From Culex pipiens pallens (Eukaryota > Arthropoda > Insecta > Diptera > Culicidae), in the NCBI RefSeq assembly GCF_016801865.2, contig NC_068938.1, positions 55,679,071 through 55,743,070 of the forward strand: a stretch of DNA of 64,000 nucleotides, given 5' to 3'. Shown piece by piece: positions 59,273 through 64,000 of the stretch; the first letter of the stretch is position 1, and the number at the start of each line of letters is the position of its first letter. A model generated the notes under the pieces. That model was not told the origin of the DNA, did no database searches, and saw nothing but the letters and a program-made list of their open reading frames with translations. The position numbers and the translations under genes were made by a program.

Positions 59273-60522
59273 TATTAAAAAACAGATCATGGATTGGAGG
59301 AAACGGATCAAGTTAACCCACTAAAAAAAAGTTTAAATGTTAATAGAATTTTGCCGAAGTGTCTTATTAAACTTTATTATTTTGTTGTGACTACTTTAAA
59401 AATAAATCTAATCCCCTGAAGGAATTATTATAAAAAATGGGATTATTTTTCAATACGAACCAACACGAGTAAAGAGCGAACAAGCATTTTGATCGCAATA
59501 CCATTTTGCGATTCATTGGCAACTTTTTTTTTAGCTTCATTCGTCATTTTTTTTGAGAATTCGAAATGTAAACCAATATTCGGGATCTGCAGATTTCATC
59601 AAACATTACGTGTTTAATAAAATCAAAAATCGTTTTGCCTTTTTGCCCCAGAGATACGAGAGATTACGAAAACTTCAAAATTGCAATCAACAAACTTTTG
59701 TTTCTTCAGATTTTAAGCACTTTTAATCGTTTAATCTTGGCAAGAAATAATTTTTTCTTGTCGCCCTCGTGGCTGCAATTAAAAATACATTTTTTGTATC
59801 AAAAAACCATCAACAAAAATGTTCCCAAACCCTTCCAAGAACGACAACTTGGAACCATTTTTCAACTTCCTGAATGTCCAACCATTCCCCGAGATAAAAT
59901 CCGAAAAAAAACTCCCCCTCATAATTACCCCAACAGCATGTTTCTTTCGAAAAACTTTACCACTTTTTCCAACACCCCCTCGGAACTGACCATCACCACT
60001 TTGCTACTGCAGTGAGCTGCCATCATTTTGAAACTTTGACGCGGGTTAAGTCAAGTGTTCTGACCCAGCAAAAAAAAAAAAAAAAAAAGCAGGAAGGAAA
60101 AGGGCCACCATTTTCACCCGAGTTTTTCCGGAGTTACAGAGAGTTCGTCACTGCAGTTACAACTGCTGGCAACGCTCGAGAGCTTTCGCCTTTCCAATTA
60201 TAATTTTCCGGCTAGATTCCACTTGTTTCTGCTCGTTTTTTCCCCCAACGTGTGTGTGTGTAAGTTTGCCGTAATACTTTGTAACATTTCCTCGTTGTCC
60301 TCGATTTTTTCTTCTTCTTCTTCGACTGGTCATCATATTTTATACGCTAGGGTCAACTATCTTTCACTAAGTGTATATACTATCTGGTGCAGTGACAATC
60401 TCGCACACACACTCACATTTTAATTCACGCACACACACACTTAAGGTTCTCGTTGAATCATTCACGAAGAGTTCCTTTTTTCGCTCTCTCTCTTTCGGGG
60501 GGAGGCTGATTTATGGTCAGTT
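59273..60522 (-). other. Probable 3' UTR and downstream region of the exon at 60523
   Basis: This lies directly after the stop codon on the minus strand. It includes a GC-richer part (59860-60520), an A-run at 60069-60088 and a CACACACACACTCAC stretch near 60402-60440. A minus-strand AATAAA-type hexamer (TTTATT on plus) near 59374 could be a polyadenylation signal. The UTR end cannot be fixed from sequence alone. Confidence 0.4.
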
Positions 60523-60662
60523 TTATCTGACAGTCGAGGACCGGTCGCCACCACCGCTGACCCTGTAGATGGACAGCAGGAGCAGCAGGCCCGTGCAGAA
60601 CCCGGCCAGGATGAGATTACTTCGCAGCGAGTGGCCGCTCTGGATCGCCGCCGGATGTTCGC
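60523..60662 (-). CDS. Terminal coding exon of an unidentified membrane or GPI-anchored protein
   Basis: The minus strand shows a long pyrimidine tract and CAG (60663-60685), then a 140-nt exon. The first two bases complete a split codon and 45 codons run to TAA at 60523-60525. The peptide starts EHPAAIQSGHSLRS, then a hydrophobic stretch NLILAGFCTGLLLLLSIYRV (about residues 15-34), then SGGGDRSSTVR and stop. One membrane span near the C-terminus with an 11-residue tail fits a type I membrane protein or a GPI-anchor signal. The exon is GC-rich with frequent CTG/CTC leucine codons, unlike the AT-rich repeats around it. No protein family can be named from 45 residues. Upstream exons must lie right of 64000. 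The full minus-strand frame to 60692 with its own ATG is in a different frame and I do not support it. Confidence 0.72.
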
Positions 60663-60685
60663 CTGGAAGGAGAGATAGAAAGGGG
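60663..60685 (-). promoter_or_regulatory. 3' splice site with polypyrimidine tract
   Basis: On the minus strand the 23 bases before the exon contain no A except two (one in CTATC, one in the final CAG), with CCCCTTTC and CTCTCCTTCCAG blocks. This is a strong acceptor and the main support for the exon boundary. Confidence 0.72.
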
Positions 60686-60924
60686 AACACAATTTAGGCT
60701 TGGTTGAATATTTTTTGATTACAAAAAAATAAACAGTAAGTGTATTAGTATTAAATATAGAAGAGTTACTGCTTAGCCGAAAATTTCAGAAACGTACAAA
60801 AACTGTTTCGAAGAAAAAAAACCTATCAAATTGTTCCCAAATCTGAATATAATTAGATTTTAGTGCGTCTATCCCGGGATTTTTGTTATTTTGTTAAAAA
60901 AAATAATTTTGGCCTGGAAATTCA

Positions 60925-61935
60925 GATTTGGTTGTGAGCAATTCTCTACCAAAACCGGAAATGGATTTTATTTGTATTTTTTGATTTGGCTCAAACTTTG
61001 TGGGGGCCTTCCCTATGACCAAATAAGCTATTTTGTGTCATTGGTTCACCCATACAAGTTTCCATACAATTTTGGCAGCTGTCCATACAAAAATGGTACG
61101 TACATATTCAAACAGCTGTAACTTTTGAGTGAATTTTCTGATCAATTTGGTGTCTTCGGCAAAGTTGTAGGTATTGTTGAGGACTATTGAGAAAAAAATA
61201 GGTACACGGAAAAAAAAATTGCAGATTTTTTAATCAACTTTTTTTTCACAAAAACTCAATTTCCCAAAATAAGTATTTTTTGATTTTCGAGATTTTTTGA
61301 TATGTTTTAGGGGACAAAAACCCGCAACTTTTGAGCCATAGAGAAACATGGTCAAAAAATCTGCCGCCGAGTTATGAATTTTTGAAAAAATAGTGATTTT
61401 TGGAAAAAATCGAAATTTCATGCAAAAACAAATTTGATGTAATTTTTTAATGTAAAATTGAATTTCCAATCGAAAAGTACTGTACAGATTTTTTGATAAA
61501 GGGCTCTGTTTTCAAGATATAGCCACCGAAAGTTTTATTTTAGCGAAATATTTGCAGTTTTTCGATTTTTAAAAATAGTGACCATGAGTGACCATTTCTA
61601 AAAATATTTGTATTGAAAAGTTCAGAAAATTTGCTCTGAAATTGTCTAAGAGACATTGAAGATTGGACCTCGGGTTGCTGAGATACAGCCGCTTTAAGGA
61701 AAAGAAACAGGAAAATTGAAGTTTTCTAAGTCTTACCGAAACAACCCTCCATTTTCTAATGTCGATATCTCAGCAACTAATGGTCCGATTTTCAATGTTA
61801 AAACATGAAACATTCGTGAAATTTTCCGATCTCTTCGAAAAAAATATTTTGGAAATTTTTAAATCAAGACTAACATTTTAAAAGGGCCAAACATTGAATA
61901 TTACGCCCAAAACAAATTCTGGTATTTTATTTTGA
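60925..61935. repeat. Repeat family P2, uninterrupted arm
   Basis: GAGCAATTCTCTACC at 60937, GGGGGCCTTCCCTATGACC, CTGATCAATTTGGTGTCTTC and CTAATGTCGATATCTCAGC follow in the same order as in 39165-41900, without the two insertions there. It ends soon after the P1/P2 centre motif (ATTACGCCC), so only one arm is present. Confidence 0.8.
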
Positions 61936-62948
61936 GAAAATATTCTTCTAACTTTTTTTATACATTCTGAGTAAATATAAATAGTCTATGAATACCAAAG
62001 TTAAATCGGGCAAGAAGAGTTTGGATATAGATATTTAGAAGATTATCAGCAAATTTTTCAAATTTAAGCATTTTGAAATTATCAAATATGTACTCTAGCA
62101 ATTCTTCAATGTTTCTTAACGATCAGTTGTGCAATGAAAAGTATTTTATTTTGTTCTGAATATCATAGCTTTTGAAGTTATTTGAGTACATGAAAAATTA
62201 CACCGTGTACAGAATGATGCCAAACATGACTATAAGCATTGAAAAACAAATTTTATCCTGCAATTTGTTAGAAATTCAAATAATTATATAATATAAACTT
62301 AAAAATAAACATAAGTTTAAAAAATATTCCATCGTGGAACGGTTCTTTCAAAAGACTGGAGTTTCATTTAAAACTTAAATAAATGTAACATTTGATTATT
62401 TTTCAACAAACACCGGCATCTGTAGAAAATCAGACGTTTTAAAGCAGCTGTTTAAGCCATTTATTTGCATAATGTTTTGATTTTTTTTTATTGATTTCGG
62501 TTAAAACAGGAACAGAACAAAATTATTAGTACATCAATTTAAAAAAGTATTGCTCTAAAATCTTTTTAACTTATTCAGACTGTAGTCCCGATTTCCCCCG
62601 TTGAAGGTAGTGGCTTAAAGATAATTTGTATAGTATGTTTAATATAAAACATGAAATTCTAATATAATTTTGAAAATACAGTTCACATTTTTTTTCTAAG
62701 CTTTTCAAGAAATGCCATATAAAAAGATAAATAAAAGAAATATATAAATGAGAAAAATTGAATTTCTTTCGTCACAACAAAGAACAAAAAAAAAAATTAA
62801 TGTTTTTTAAGCTTAATAAAAACTGCTGTCCTTATTTAGAAGTGTAGATTATCAACAATTAACAATTTTGAGCTAATTCTATGATTTGAAAAACAACAAA
62901 TCAAATTAAAACATAAATTTTAAGACCCTATCAAAAATTTCCCGGGAT

Positions 62949-63279
62949 GATTTTTTTGTTATTGGATTGTTATTGTTATAACAGACTAATAACACTTTTA
63001 GTTATTCTTCGAACAAATCTTTGTTATTTTTTTTTGTTATTTTAACAACTTATCCGATCATCCCAATAACAGTTGGAGTTATTCTTCCATAACAAAAATT
63101 GTTATTCGAAAGTTGTTTTGGCTTTCAACCAATATCAGACCATTAATAAATTTTGTTTTGATAACATAAACAGTTATGCAAAAATGGATATTTCAAGAAG
63201 ATTCCATTACATTTTCTGTAATTTTAACAGTATTTGTGATTGAAATGGCCTGATTTTTGTTATTACCGTCTGCCAGGGA
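62949..63279. mobile_element. MITE rich in ATAAC/GTTAT, left end lost
   Basis: Colinear with 2185-2516: ACAGACTAATAACAYTTTTAG, TTCTTCGAACAAATC, TTGGCTTTCAACCAATA, ending GTTATTACCGTCTGCCAGGG. The left inverted repeat is missing. Confidence 0.8.
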
Positions 63280-63384
63280 CGCTCTATTAGATTTTTTAGC
63301 AATTTTTTGGTGGATTAGAACATTAATTTAAGGCTTTAACATAGATTAATTTCAATAAACAGCAAATCCCCATGTAGCCGAATT

Positions 63385-63560
63385 GAGCAAAAACCACATT
63401 TTTCATAATTCCGCACTATTTCAACCGATTTTAGCAAACATTGGGTGCAAACGAAACGGTATTAGATAAGCTTTTAAGTAAAAATAATAAGAAGTTTCAA
63501 AAATGTAGCCTAGCATTTGAAAAGGTCAAATGAAAACTTAAATTGCTGTTTAGACAAAAC
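63385..63560. repeat. Family X, diverged fragment
   Basis: AATAATAAGAAGTTTCAAAAA, then TAGCCTAGCATTTGAAAAGG, matches 25548-25590, with a matching upstream CACTATTTCAACCGATTTTA. No ends seen. Confidence 0.65.
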
Positions 63561-64000
63561 ATATTTCACCGGAAATTTATTTGTCAAATACTGTTATCAG
63601 TGGTAGCACTGCACAGTGTCGTAGTTCGCAAAAGAAAAAGAAAAATGTATTCAAAAAAAAAATCCTCCCAAACCAATATCTCGAAAACTAATGGTCTAAC
63701 TATTAATGTTGAAAAAAAAAAACAATTTTGAAATTTAAAGATCTTTTAAAAATAAATAATAACCTGAAAACTTTGGAATCAAGACATTTCAAATTGGCGT
63801 AATATTCAATGTTACTATTTGGAAAAACTTTTCTGCGAACTCTGTTCTACATTCTGATTCAATCGACGAAGTTTAAAATGTTGAAGTTTGATCAGGCAAT
63901 AGGGGTTTTTTTCTCACAGGCTAATTAGTAGTCTTTTGGTGAAATCTACAATCTACATCTTGAAGTCCTGTGATTTGAATTCGTAAATTACTTTTGGAGC

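Larger units (their letters stand above)
60686..64000 (-). other. Presumed intron, continuing past the window
   Basis: No further exon is visible on the minus strand. The sequence is AT-rich and mostly repeats (listed separately). 61936-62948 and 63561-64000 hold nothing I recognise. Confidence 0.45.

Noticed and set aside
60462..60692. 76-codon frame with ATG overlapping the terminal exon
   Set aside because: It is a different frame from the one supported by the splice acceptor, runs through the polypyrimidine tract and ends in low-complexity arginine/serine-rich sequence.

Overview
The window looks like a eukaryotic, AT-rich, repeat-saturated piece of an insect genome. The style of the repeats fits a culicine mosquito, most likely Culex: very abundant palindromic elements, tRNA-derived SINEs, and MITEs with TA, TAA, TTAA or 8-bp target duplications. 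That assignment rests on recall of repeat style, not on a search. There are no bacterial operons, rRNA genes, CRISPR arrays or long real ORFs. The long open frames at 28.4-30.2 kb are artefacts of a 7-bp tandem repeat. A 100-N assembly gap lies at 21993-22092.

The only protein-coding sequence I can support is one terminal exon on the minus strand (60523-60662). It has a strong 3' splice site and encodes a hydrophobic membrane segment, a short polar tail and a stop codon. The gene would extend right through an intron filled with repeats (60663 to beyond 64000). Positions below about 60.5 kb would then be its 3' UTR and intergenic DNA.

Layout: 0-0.6 kb, a 142-145 bp tandem array running into an AAAAAAC microsatellite. 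0.9-2.7 kb, a TA-type MITE and a second copy broken by another TA-type MITE. 4.2-8.9 kb, a stack of nested elements: a palindromic element, a hAT-like MITE with an 8-bp duplication, and a 2.8-kb retroelement with a 23-bp direct repeat. 9.85 kb, a 56-bp tRNA-half insertion. 11.1-21 kb, two families of giant palindromes (P1 and Q). 22-26.3 kb, the gap, a hairpin, a TTCTGCC minisatellite and further inverted-repeat elements. 28.5-31 kb, about 1.7 kb of AAAAAAC repeats and about 41 copies of ATTAAAC with a TAA-flanked MITE between. 31-32.3 kb, nested elements. 34.7-38 kb, a P1 palindrome split by a 1.35-kb retroelement. 39-42 kb, a tRNA-like gene and P1 nested in P2. 42.9-45.6 kb, elements built of TTTCCCGGGAA motifs. 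46.8-52.9 kb, hairpin repeats and more MITEs. 56.7-57.8 kb, a diverged P1. 58.1-59.3 kb, a fold-back element with divergent Pol III tRNA-like units, carrying a SINE at one terminus. 60.5 kb, the exon. 61-63.6 kb, more repeats inside the presumed intron.

The main content is the insertion history. In several places another copy in the same window supplies the empty site, which proves the target duplication and the order of insertion without outside data.
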